Shown here: in pieces, positions 48,067-61,700 of the stretch | Numbering within the stretch: position 1 is the first letter of the stretch | Layout: each line of letters opens with the position of its first letter | Assembly: GCA_026874595.1 (NCBI GenBank) | Contig: CM049309.1 | Coordinates: forward strand, 21,672,033-21,736,032 | Source of the DNA: Sipunculus nudus | Lineage: Eukaryota > Annelida > Sipuncula > Golfingiida > Sipunculidae | DNA length: 64,000 nt | Direction: 5' to 3' | Notes under the pieces: generated by a model | Seen by the model: only the letters and a program-made list of their open reading frames with translations | What the model was told of the DNA's origin: nothing | The model's database searches: none | Made by a program: the position numbers and the translations under genes

Positions 48067-49596
48067 CTGAAACAAAGAGAAAAAAGTATACAAATGGTGA
48101 AAATAAGTCAGCTTGACAAAATGTTTTTATATCCAGTAAGTTTCGCCCGTAAGTTTCTGTAAAGAGAACTCTCTTGTTTACCTATATAAGATCAGGCTGT
48201 CAGCATTGTATCCATTGTGTGAAACTTATGCCATGTGCTACTGAAAAGAATCTGGCTGAATAAATTTAACAAATATAAAATAGCTTAAATGATTTTTTAC
48301 AAATATATCTTGCTAAACATAAACAACTTTATATTTCTATTTCATTTTACCAAAAGAAAACACTTCAACATATCAATTCAACAAAGTAAAAAACGTCAAT
48401 AATTCCCATGTTGACAACATAGCAGAAAGAGGAATGGCTAAACTAAACCTGCCATATAATGTAGGTGACACATCTTGTGCAAAAAGAGGATACTGAATGA
48501 ATAGAAAGAACTATGGAGGTACAAGAACAAAACCCTGCTAGGACAATAAAGAAACCAAAGGTCATTCCTCTTTGACAGTACAGTGAGAGTACAATGCACA
48601 GGGCCTAGGCACTCTAGGGAGGCCGTGACAGTAACTGATAATCAAACCCTCCCAACCATAAAGGCTCATGCAGCCACAGAGTGACAGACACAATGTCAAC
48701 TAGACCATGGACTGCAATTAAAACTGCTCAATCGCCTTTCCTCAGTGACATGAGATAAATCAAGTGGGTACGATACATAATTCATTGGTTCATGAATATT
48801 GAAAAGCAGCACAATAGCAATACAACTTACTAACAATAAATTGAGTTACAATGGTAATACCAAAAACTTTGATATACATAGTTGGCTACCACCGCTTACA
48901 ACACCCATCACTAGATGTCGCCACTTACTGATCCCTCAAACCTACTCAGAGCCTGATCAGGGGCCTGATGCCAATGCAGCTAGCAGGTACGATTGGGTTC
49001 TCGTTGAAAAAGTAGCAAGAATAAAATAAAACAAATGTAGCAGCCTGATAACTGTGTATAAAAAGGAAAAAATATCCAGTATATGCTGTAAAATAAAAGG
49101 AATCACCATGTTTTGTTTCAATGAATGTTAAATCTGGACTTTAATCGAGATATTTGTGCAGCCTTCAAATATGGATATAAAATAGAGTGTACACATTCTC
49201 AGAACAGGCTCTTCCATATTCCCTGGACATTTTAATCAAAATTCTTGAATTATTTCGAAGATTTCTAATGATACACTTTGGTGGCTTTAAATATTTGTAA
49301 TAGGCAAATTTTTTTCATCAAATGTCAAAATTTTAAACATAAAAAAATTGAAGTATACTTCATGTATGCATCATATGCAAGATCAGATGTACCCATTTGT
49401 AAAAGTAGCACAGAATTTATGGAAAATATAAAAGAAAATGTAGAGGCAAAGAAAAGCTGCATTTTGCAAATATAATATGATAAATTGGCACACCTGTATG
49501 GCTTTTGATAAAGCAAAGAGGTTGGCTTTGGCCAGCTTCAGATTGATATGGTATTTAAGTATTAATGTACTTGAGTGATAAAGCGATGAAGCTTAC

Positions 49597-49753
49597 CTTC
49601 TTGATAAGTGTCAGACCGGGTAGATTCAGTAGGGTTTGCTCGCATCCTTGGGACGTTTGAGCTGCACCTTGAGGCGCTTCATGCCTATTTGGAATCCATT
49701 CATGGCCTGGATGGCTGCCTGGGCACTTGCCGGGTTATCAAAGCTGACAAAAC
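49597..49753 (-). CDS. CELF: CELF last coding exon with stop and start of 3'UTR
   Basis: The coding part is 49753-49626: [20 protein letters not shown] and onwards to RPKDASKPY, then TGA (49628-49626). The acceptor is TGTATAG. The exon seems to continue 29 nt past the stop to a donor GAAG|GTAAGC at 49597, placing an intron in the 3'UTR. Confidence 0.92.
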
Positions 49754-52700
49754 CTATACAAATATACAAGAGACCATCCTTTTACTTGACAGCTTTAAAC
49801 TTACAGTAAAATCAAATGTTATACAGTCACTATTGTTTAGTCAAAGATACATTGTACAACTATAAAAGATATTACAGTAGAAAACCTTCTTTCTTCTTAT
49901 TAAGGTATTTATCTCTCAATTATCACCTGATCTCTGGCCAAGATTTTACCAACATAATGACCAAATGTCATTGTCAATATGAACACATTAGAAATAGTGA
50001 GAAGGGAAGAAATGACAAAATCTGAAAAATATTTACCAAGTTTAATGATAGATTTAAAGGCAATGTTAATGGTAAGGAGAGACAAAAACCCTTCTGTCCT
50101 CTTTTCAAGATGATAATAAATCATATCATGAATAAAATGACAGGACTAACAGAATTACAATATCCATTTTGAAAAAAAAATTCACTGTTTCATCACAAAA
50201 TCACTACAGAAAAGGTGAATACTACATTTTTTGCACATTGGTATTAATGTTACTAATATATCTTTTCTTTATATGTGATAATGAATAAAAAATGCATGAA
50301 CTCTGTTCTTTCATACAATGACTCCCTTTTAACAAAGGTCTTTCTGTTGGAGTTTAGATATACTAGGAAGTCATGATAATGTATTTGAATTGTAATTTTA
50401 CACTTTTTATCTGCCAATCTTATTACACACATTTTTCAATTCAAAATTATGCAGATTTATTTTTCAGAATAAAATAACAGCTAAAATATTCTTCACTTTG
50501 TCATCCTGCTCCTTGTGATGAATAAGAAATTCCTACTTCAGACTGGTTTAACTGATGTTTCCAGTGGATTTGGTTTAAGATAATAATCTCAAAATAATTG
50601 TGAGGATTTTCCTTTGGGTCTAACCATTATATTCACCCCGGTATACCTAACCTAGCTGTTCTTCAAGGCTATTGGATGGAGGATTTGTCTGCATCACTGT
50701 ACACTTACCAAAGCACTTGCTCTGGTTGGTGGCCCGGTCTACATACACCTTGGCGCTGATGACATTTCCGAAAGGCATGAACATCTGAGCGAGCTCGGCA
50801 TCCCCAAATTCTTGGGGCAGGTGGTATATAAACAGGTTGCACCCTTCAGGTCCTGTAACATGTATTACGTTTCATGTTAACTCTGCTTGCAGTTGGCAGC
50901 AACTACCCTCTATTTTAGATTTTCATATTGTCAACTGCAAAGGTACTACATCAGAGAGTTACATGGATTTTTTTAACAAATGTATAAACACTGACACAGG
51001 TGATACAAAATACAGAAAAGAAAGGAAAATATCCAGAAAAGGGTTGGGCATAAACCGGTAATTACTAAAGAACTGTGTAATTGAAGAAAGCTCAATAAAT
51101 GATACTAACCGGGTGGAGGCATTGTTTCCCAGGACTGGGCCGCTAGCTGGCCTCCCTGCTCGCATAACCTGAACCAGGGGCTTGTTGCCACATGAGAGAG
51201 TTGTAGGGACACACCTTGAATGGCAGTGATTAATAAACTGCATGTTTTGTTTCTTTACTTAAAAACATACAGATTGCTGCCTGCCTAGAACACTGGGCAA
51301 ATGAGAAACTCCACCTTCAGCCGAGATGGTCATTATGATACAGTTGACAGGGGTTAGTGGAAGCCAATTCATTTCCTAATGTTTGGTTCAGTTTGTAGCA
51401 CCTTTGCAATTAACTTAAATTTTGAAGTAATTGACTTATTGGCAGAGTACCCTAACCCCAACATGTGTCATTGTTTTCTCATTTGGTCAGGTGGCATATT
51501 CTAGACTTGATATTTTATGAAATTCTTTCAATATTTATTAATTAAAATCAAGCCAGATATTAATCTTATAGCTCACTTCCAACTTTATAAATTTTTATAA
51601 ATTATTAAATTTCAATTTCACTTAAGTTTACATTTAATATATCAATACCAAATGTGCATATAATTTGTGATTGAAGAAAATTTAACTGGTGATATAAATA
51701 TATATTGTATACATCTGCTTTGCCAAGCATAATCAAGAACCAGTCAAAATTTCTGCAGAAGTTTTGCTTTCAGTGATAAGGAATTTTACCCGGATGAATT
51801 CAACATGGCTCATTCATATTTAACCTTTCCCAAATGTTATATATACTATTCACAGTTATCTTCCCTTGGTCTTTTGACAAACTTATATTTTTAATTTGAG
51901 CTATCTGCAGGAGGGATCAACTGCTCTACACTTTTCAAGTGTTGAAAAAATGCTTGGCAAAGACAGGGATATGTAATATGTAAAAATACCATCTAGAAAC
52001 AAGCATGCCACCATGACCTCAAAATCTGCACCATGACGATGTGTGTGACCATGACAATGTTTCACCATAGCAACCAAGAGAAATACAACAAAGAGTAATA
52101 CATTACCGTAGATACCTTCTTTCTGAGCAGTTGGCACAAGGGTGGCATGCTGAGCCAGGGCTTGTTGAAACTGACCATAAGCAGCTGGGTAAGCAGCTGT
52201 AATATAAAAACAGTCAGTCAGTGCTGTCAAACAAAAAACATACCAACAAACAAATCTGTTAAGCTTGTGCATCATGAGTATTAAGAGAACTTTAACAGTT
52301 ATAAATTGATACACAAGACATCTTATGTTCCTATTTGTTGATATATGTTAAACTATATACTTAATAAATCTGCAATATTTCCAGCAATTAATAATTACAC
52401 AGGTTAATAGGTAATACAAGAGATTGACTTAAAGCTTCTTCAAATGCATGTTTGTCTAATAGTTATGTTTTACAACTCTACAAAAAAGCAAAGTAAGGCA
52501 AAGCCCAAGTGGTAGATTTGCATAAAGCTGAACAAGTGAGTAGAGTCCATGAACTATTAATTAATTAAACTGTGCAAATGTGTGTTAAATATATGCCAAG
52601 TCACAGTAACACTATTTTTTTCACACAATATAATATGTGACAATAATCAAAATTCCTTTACATTCATTAGCTAATTAGCTCAAAGTGAACTGTAAAACAC

Positions 52701-55700
52701 TTCCATTTTTACTTACAGGCACCCTACAGGTTTGAGTTTATCTTAACTGGTGTTTGACATTTATTTACTTTTGAATATCACTCAAACAGAAAGTAAAACA
52801 GTGGTAAGCTTCATACATGTTTAGATTTTTTTAACAACCTTTGCTTAAGTGTTTCATGATCTCAGGTAGCACATCATTGATTTCCTTGCAGGTGGTTCAA
52901 GCACACTAAAAAGTTAACAAACTGACAAGAGCACAAGGGAACAGCAAATCAATGGAAATTTGTTTCTCATGAATGAAATAGAATGTAAAAGGATGATATT
53001 ATTCATAATGTCAAACTTAGATTAACAGGAAACAAACTTGGTTATATTTTAGACTGTTCCTCTGTGTTGAAGGGGTTTCTTATTTATCAGGGTTTCATTT
53101 TGTGATAATTTTGCTCACATGATAATTGCAAATTCTAAACTTTTGAGAAGATAAAGCTAGCCACAGTATGAAGACTTGTAAGAATTGTATATAATGACAC
53201 AGCCCATGTAGTGAAGTGTTGTACAGTTCATGAAAAGAGGTAGTGCAAGAAGCAGGCAAATAAAGACGGGGAAGTATGACGCTGCACCTATACCAGCATA
53301 TTGCTGTACTCCAGCGTAGGCTTGCTGCAGGGGGTCAGCTGGCACGGCCTGGGCAACTGTAACACAACAAGTGCAAGGACTAGTTCACATGTCAGTCAGT
53401 TCTCATCCACAAATAACCAAGCTAAGAATTTACAAACTTTACATCCATCCACTTCTCAATGATGGCACAGCAGGTCATTACAAGAACTGTTTTTGTAGAT
53501 TCAAAAAACAATTTCATGCATCACAGTACAGTTTACTTGGTTTTTGTGATGATATGTGTTTTTTGTAGATTTCATGTACTACGTTTCTCAAAGTTTAGTG
53601 ATAATTTTTACAGAAAAGGGTGCGCTGATGTGATTTTTATATTTTCTGCTGGCCATGAAATCTACAAAATTGTTACGTACAATATTTCTGATTTCACAAT
53701 ACTCATTCACCAAAATAAAAAGGAGAAATTAAGGCTGAATCCATACCTGCTGGGTACTGGGCAACGCCGTTGGCGTAGACTTCGGCCCCCTGTCCGTTTG
53801 CCTGTGGCATCGGGAAGGCCGCCATGGCCGTGGGAGACAGCACAGTTGGCGGAGCACCATTAATGGTCGTGGTCCCAGCTGTGGCAATGAAAATAAAATA
53901 AAAACATATTCTACATTCTAAAGACAAAATGGCTGTCAGAGATGGCCCCTCATCATCAGAAGCCTGAGTGAAACTGGAAGGTCCAACAATAAAGAGTGAC
54001 AACTGGTGACAAAATATGGCACTGCTAATCCTCTTTTGTTTTCAAGTTTGTTCAAACAATCTTTTTCTATTCAACTGAAACAGTGAAGTGTTTAATATAC
54101 ATTCAGTTTGTGCAATATGTGACCTGGGAAGTTTTTACTTTCTTGATAAATTCTGCATTCATATATCATTCATATATTCATTAAGTTATTTGCAAATTAT
54201 AAAATATCACTGAAAAGCAAACCGTTCAACAAAAAGTTAGTAAAAAGTTGTATTTACCTAATGATGCCACATATTATTTTTTTAAACATACACGGCATAA
54301 ATGTAAAAATGATAAGCTGAACTTTAAAACCCAATGTTAGTGGGAGCCATGTCTAAATGTGATGAAAATAAAAACACAAAAGCAAGCAATAATTAATCAA
54401 AAAGCACTCATTACACTCACCACATCTGGTTAAAACACTTGTTTTCTTTTTCAAAGTAAATACTAACATTATACCCTGTGACACTTGATTTCTAAAAATT
54501 ATTCCAAATGTATATTTTCTACAAAATAAGTCCCATGATAAAGCCAAAATGTGGTATATAACTGAGAGTCCTGAATTTTGAACAAGTGAAACTGTTTGTC
54601 ACAAATTTTATACAAATAAAGAAACAGTCACTCATTTTTAATTAAAAGAAAATTACCCTGCAGCCCATTAAATAATAAAACACCAGCACTCCTTTAACAT
54701 GGTCCATGCACTTGTACAGGATGCAGACAGAAGCATAGAGCATGCCTGAGTAGAGGTACATACACTCACCGGTAGTGGTGGGGGTGATGGCAGCAGTGGT
54801 CAGTCCATTGGGGACTGCCAGTGGACTGATCTGTTGTACCTGTGCGGCTGCCAGCGCTGCCATGGGGTTCACATAGGTTGGGGTACCACCAGGGGTGTGG
54901 GTGGTGGCTGCTGCCACCAGTGCAGCCTGCTGCTGCATCAACTGCTGTAGATGGAAAAAATAAAGGTCAAACAACTTCCAGGACAAGGTCATATGTTTAA
55001 AAAATATCATTACATTCTACTTAAATACATGATATAAAATTGTTGAACATTAACCATAGTGAATATACTTTATTAGGAAATAATTATATCTTGTAGTTGA
55101 AGACTGCTATATCAAGTGCATATTTCAAAATAATAGTTTAGTTTCACAAATGGACTATACTATTACCTTTGTTTAATAATTATTAAAGACCATTTCAGTC
55201 ATAGGAGTCTGATAACATGTTAACCGTTACTTGTTTCATATTATATGAACACTAATAATGAAAGAAATAGAGACATAGTCAAAATACATATGGAAAATAA
55301 ATGCATCCAGCCATTTGGTTTCTATCATAAAGCTTAAGAACAGTTCAATCAGGTACCAACCAACCAGGACAAATCAACCATGGTCATGTGTTCATTCATA
55401 CTTCAATTTATTAACTGATTTAACAATTTTCTTACAGACAAGAATGAATAGTAAATTTGACCATTGAATTCACTGGAATAACTTTCTTTTTCAGTGGTCA
55501 TTTATAGACTGAAAGTTTTTTAAAATTCCAACCGGCTGGTAACAGGTGTGTAAGTGAAAGCATAAAGGGGTAAAGTAAGTAATAGCATTAATGTATTTGA
55601 AAGATTAAAGAAAAGAGCTACACTCAGAGAAGTTATGAATTACTACGGGACACTTAAGCAGGAAATTTAGGAAGAACCTTTGTTATCATTTAAAGAGTCT

Positions 55701-58700
55701 ATGTATACTAGATTGAGCCACAAGCATGCGGGCCCTTATGATAAAACTACAGAAAACTCCCCAGGTTCCACAAATGTAAGTGTGCCTGTCATACATGGTA
55801 TTACACATGTATAACATGTTTGTTATACATGGTATTACAAGTGTATACACATGCTTGTTATACATATGCAGGCCTGAGGAGCAAGGATAAATAGTTGATG
55901 TGCACTCACGGAAGTGTCTACCTGAGCGTAAGCTCCGTAAGCACCAAACTGAGACAGGGCCAGTGGGTTTAAGAGACCCAGGGGGCCAGCCATTTGCTGC
56001 ATGCGCCTTAGCTGCCTTTCCTTCTCAGTATCCGCGAATTTCACCACAAGGCTGGACGATGCACCCTGAAGAGAACGGAACTATTTATTTCGTACAGCAA
56101 AACCAGTCGACATAACCACTATACATCTGATATATGATCTTATCTTCTTGATTTAACTGATTTTAAATAAATGTATTTTACAAATATCTGAATGTAAAAC
56201 AATATATAGCACAAATATCTGAATGTAAAACTCTTTCTATTCTCTTCATTATATCTGAAACAAAAGATATTAAAAGATATAAACCATATTTCAAAATATT
56301 CCCTTTCACTTAAATGATACTGGCTTAATAACAAAATAGTAAACTGCAACTGCAGCCATATCTCAAAATAAATTGATGTAATAATGATCTGGTGGACTGA
56401 GTATGTCACATGGTAATGACCAGACAATTTCACATATAATGTCAGTACAAACACAGGAAAATTTATAAAGCCTTTTGTGGTTCCTGTAGGATTGGCTGAT
56501 GTGCTTGTCCATTCAGATACAACTAAAAAGTACTCAGTTTCAAATAAATATGTAAATAAACAGCAGTCTCATTAAATTATTTATGTTGTAACTGGCAAAA
56601 ACCCAACAACCTCAGGTGTGAATAGTGTTTGGTAATCACGATGAACAATCCTGAAACCACCGAGGCACCTGGACCTGTGAGACTGCAGGCACCACAAGAC
56701 AACACGATCAGATTCATTAACTGCTCTTCAGTGTTTTTATAAGTAAAGGGAATGTCCATGCATTATCCATGTTGTTTAAGTCTCAACAGAACTCTGGTAA
56801 TTTGATAGAAGTTAGATTTATGTCTGAATGCATGAGTAACAGGTTAACCTGAAACAAATATTGTATGCATTCACATGTATCACAATATTTCTTTTAGTTC
56901 TTTAAAATGCCTCCAGATGGCAGTATGATTTCATTACAAATAGGTCTTGTGACTTTATATATTATGATAATTATATTCTTTTTTGCAACATGATCTTTCA
57001 TTATTAGCACAGTGTTTTACCCAAAAGCAAAACATTTAAATTACTTCTTCCCCAAGAAATACTTAAAATTACCTAAAATGACACCTGAGATTTACTGGAA
57101 TGTTTCTACATTTTAGTAATTCAGTTTGGTGTTGTCTCAATCTAGGCAGAAATAGAATATGTGAGAGATCACATTCTAAGGTTGAGCAAAGGCTATGTCG
57201 AAAAGGTGAAGCAAGAGAAGTTCTATAAAGACCTCAAAATGTGGCTTGACTGGCAAAAGATCAGTGGTAAGCTGAACCCCAGTATAATCACCCCACTAGA
57301 GAAAGTGGGGGAGGGGTAGAAAGGCTCGGGAGCTCTGCAGCGCCCGACTGCAAAAGTAAAATACGGGCCTTCCATCGGATGAGGACGTAAAATGGTGGTC
57401 CCGTGTCCAGAAGGGGACGGGCACGTAAAAGACCCCATACTGTTTTTCGATAGAAGAGTAGGCCAGCCTGTTGCCGGCAGTATGGAACCAGGCCCTGTAG
57501 AGCCAGCCGTTTTGTGGATAAAGGTTGAGGGGATCCCGAAAGAATCAGGGACAAGGCTCCGAGACGTAAAAAAACGGGGGTCTGGTTAGGACCAGCAGGG
57601 ACAAGGCTCAAGCATTATGGCACAAGCACCAGAGAAGGCTCCCGAGAAGGCTCCGATCGAACGAAAACTGTACCTGGTCGAAAGGGACAAGGCTCAGGGG
57701 TGGACTTACGGTAGTCCAGGGGTAGTCCAATGACGCTTGGACATTACTGGCAGGTTGCTAGGCTCAGGCTCCCGGGAATAACTGGGGGATTCCCGGGTGC
57801 CAGACGGTCAGCGAGGGCGGGCTGGCGTGTCAGTTCTGGCGACCTCAGTGCAAAAAGGGGGGTACCCGAAGAAGCAAAACTGCGGCGTAAAAACCCTAGT
57901 TATTGCCTGAGCAGTGTAACGGACATGGCATGGTGTTGTCTTGTCTTCCCATGTTAACTACATGACCTGTTATAGCATGGCACATACAGAAAATACACAA
58001 AAGATTACCTGCCAAAAGTATCAGTTACAATCAACAGCGGACATGAAGAAAATCAATTTCTCTGACTGAGACTGCTTCTGTACCTACTCACTGTGTTACC
58101 TGTGGTGTGCGTGATACAGAGCTAAGGAGATGTCACTTGTATTGTAGAGTAACACACCAAACTTGAATCATGTCTGCTTCATGTACTTTTTATGCAAATG
58201 TAAATGACCTGACACTCACAGATTCAACAATGAGTTACTTAATATTAGATATGGTCATGATATCTACAAAAAGCCACCATGGCATGTAATGTGTGGTGCT
58301 GCCATATTAAGCAGAGGTAGTGGATCTAGAGGTTTGATTTGATCTGCGGATCAAAGTGGATTTATGTTTGTTATCCTATCTATTATGAATGAAATCTAAA
58401 GCTGGGTCTTATGAACACCTCCCAGTGAACAAAATCCACCTGTTCCACACATCAATGGCACGCCTCAGGATACCAGCTTCTAAAATTCTAATGTGAGAAT
58501 GCCTGTTAACGAGATCAATAAAAACGACCTCATCCAGGAATGGTCACCTGCTTCAGGTTCAATACATGCTGTTATTACACATTCACCCAGCCCCATGCTC
58601 CATTTATGGATCAGAAGTGAGAAAACAATGTGCGCTGACAGCCATTTACCTAATCCATAAGCCCCCATTTGCTGGACTGCACAAAACACAATGTTTCATT

Positions 58701-61700
58701 TAATTTAACTAGCCTCTACAGAACACCCCTTTCAGAGGTGCCTGCACTGAATTTTTTATTTGTCAATTTGGTGTCCTGTAGTGTTCTCTCACTAGATAAA
58801 CCAGAACAGGTTTTTCATGGTGATCTATTCAGGACCAAGTTACCCTGAAATCAGCGAAGAATAGTACATTTGTTGATTATATTAGGTGAGTACAGGACAT
58901 CCATTACTGGAGATGGAGAATGCTAACCCAAGCCCTCCAGGCCCAAAGTGCTTTCCCTCACACTGATCATGTTCTTTACTTGGTTAAAACTTGTTGCAAA
59001 CAGGAGGCTGTTACAGGGCTCTGTGGGGAGAGCCTTAATGTAATACTACTTTACCACCTGCCAGTCACTTCTCTTAACTGAACTCACAGAAAACAGCTCC
59101 TGTGCTGGCACCAGTTGCTCTGTCCGTATTCCTAATCAATGGGGATTGAAAAAATAGTCTTCAGCCACCCACAATATCATGGCGGACAGACCCTCACTGA
59201 GAACTAGGTGATGCTACCAAAATCCTCGAAATGATCAGGACCAAAGATTCCCATAAATAATAACAAGAACTGTATACAAGTCCTCCTGGAGCAGACCAAG
59301 AAGCTGCTCGCATTACATTTCACAATCCCCTCAAGACTTGTGATGCCAAATACAACACCAAAGGCACACGCCTCAACAGGCAAACAAAAATGGGACCCAT
59401 CTGAACTGAAAGCCAGCTGAAGCCTGGAGTCTCTGTCTGGTGACAGATGAGAGCCTGAGCTCAAGCCATCCATCCCAGCCATATTGTGGTTTTAAGAGCT
59501 GCGTCTGGATGGTTTCAATAAGGCCAGCCCAGCTCTTGTGATTGAAGCTAGCTCTCTATGATCATCATTAAAAATTGCCAGACAAAGCGGCTGCAGGTGT
59601 CAGCTACAGTCCTGACAGAAATTAATGAAAATTTATCACAGGTGACTGCATTGACCACAGAATAAAGGAATGGAAAACACCATTTTTGAAGATCTCTTAG
59701 CCTAGCTAGGTCTGTGAAACCATCATTTATTCAAACACATTTCTTTATTTACTGAAGTCTGTGTACAAATGTATTTAACCAGTGAATGCATCAACCAGAG
59801 GTTTCCCATTTATGATCTCACAGAATGCCCACAAGAGATATTACTCATGAGTTCGTCATTCATAGCTCACCATTATGCAGGTGAATTCTGTATGTATGAG
59901 ACACTGTCTTGTCAACTGACGTTACCATGGTTATTACTAATTAATCAATCAAATGTGAATTAACCATATGATGAAAGACGTCAGAACTGATTACTCAACA
60001 TGTATCTGGAGTGAACTTTATATTCCATTTCATGTTCCTGCCAGAGTGAACTAGCCAGATACGTGCTGACATATAAAGTTATTACTGTGAGTTTAATGGC
60101 CTCACCACTGCTAAATCATACTCATCCTCTCTGTAATGTAAACATTTTTGGTTGATAAAACTCCCGGTCATGTGCCTGTATTCCCAGATACAATGATCTC
60201 AGCGAGCTTCATTTCATCTACCAGTGGTTTTGATAATTGAACCCACTGAACCCACACAGTCAGCTACAGCATGATTGCTTGTAAGCCCCCACTTATTGAA
60301 TCTCCAGGCGGTGGGATCTGTAGGAACAGACTTAGGGCTCCAGTGAGACAACTTCCAGTAGTAACTATAATTCATCAATAATATGTACTGTGTAGTACAT
60401 CACCAGACAGGAGAAAGCCACCACCAAACCACAACCAGTGAATGTTGTCTTCTTGTTATTCACTTTGTGAATCTTAATTTTGTTCATGTCTCAATCCTTG
60501 CTGATAAGGGAAGCACCAGCCCTGTTGCTGCCCATTAACATGAAATTGCAAGGATCTATCACAGCATTAAATCAGACCAACTATTTGTGTAACTTAATTT
60601 CTAGTGAACTTTTAGAGTCTTTTTGACACAAGAAAAAGCTTGCATAGCATATTCATGCACAAATTCAAAGACACTGAAGCGATACAGACATATCACCACC
60701 ATGAATCCATGTGACAACGTTACTGGTTCAGCGTGTATACCACCTGATCTGAAACTGAGATTACAAGTTCGTGCTGGTTGTCAAGTTGGCCATACAATCA
60801 TCAATAAACTGAAGGGATATTAAAATGAATGCAGCATTCACTAAGTCAGAGATACTCTATAATCTTTTCTATGCTATTCAAACTCTGCTACATGGGTGGA
60901 TTGTTCTGTTTTGTAGACAACTGGCTGATAAAACAACTCAGAATTGCATTTATTGATCAAAGAACAAAAGTGTGGTTGTCATGTGTATTTAAATAAAGTA
61001 ATCACCATATAAAGCAGAAGATAAGAATATATTTGTGACATTTGCTGGCAGTGCTTCACGTTTCATTTAATGTGACATGGTCACAGCCACATAAGGGTGT
61101 TCCTGACCTGCCCGCTCAGATTTTCATGCATATCCAAGCTGTTCCCAATCAGGTCTCATCAAGAGGATTTGTTGCTAGGCGTCACCCTGTCAAGTGTTAA
61201 CACTGGAGCCACGGATATTGCATGCAGCAGAAAGCAAAATTGTTTGGCTTGACCCCTGTGCCATCTTGCCTCACCACAAATGTATTGATCCACCATCTGA
61301 TTCATATTTAGGTCAAATCACTCCTTCACCCATGAAGCCCAACGGAGGGGCATTTTATGGCCGTGGCCAGACAAATGTTGTCTGCTATGTCATCAGTAAA
61401 GCACCCAGTGAATCTGGCTCCATTCTGAAACTGGTGTGGAGTGACCGTGTTGTACTAAACACCTAACCCCAACATGATGGATAGGGCAGTCTTTTGTTGT
61501 AGAAGAATTGTTCATGTGGCAGGATTCAAGTGCCAGGCCCTTCATCAGCGACATCACCTGGAAGCTTAGTCTTCTGATCATAGCAAGTCAAGCCTGCTGA
61601 GCCTAAACACCAAACCCCTGATGGATCAGTGTTACTCTGAATCCCTGACTGAGCAGACCCAGGCCTCAGAGCTTGACTAATCATGCCCTGATGGAAGAAG

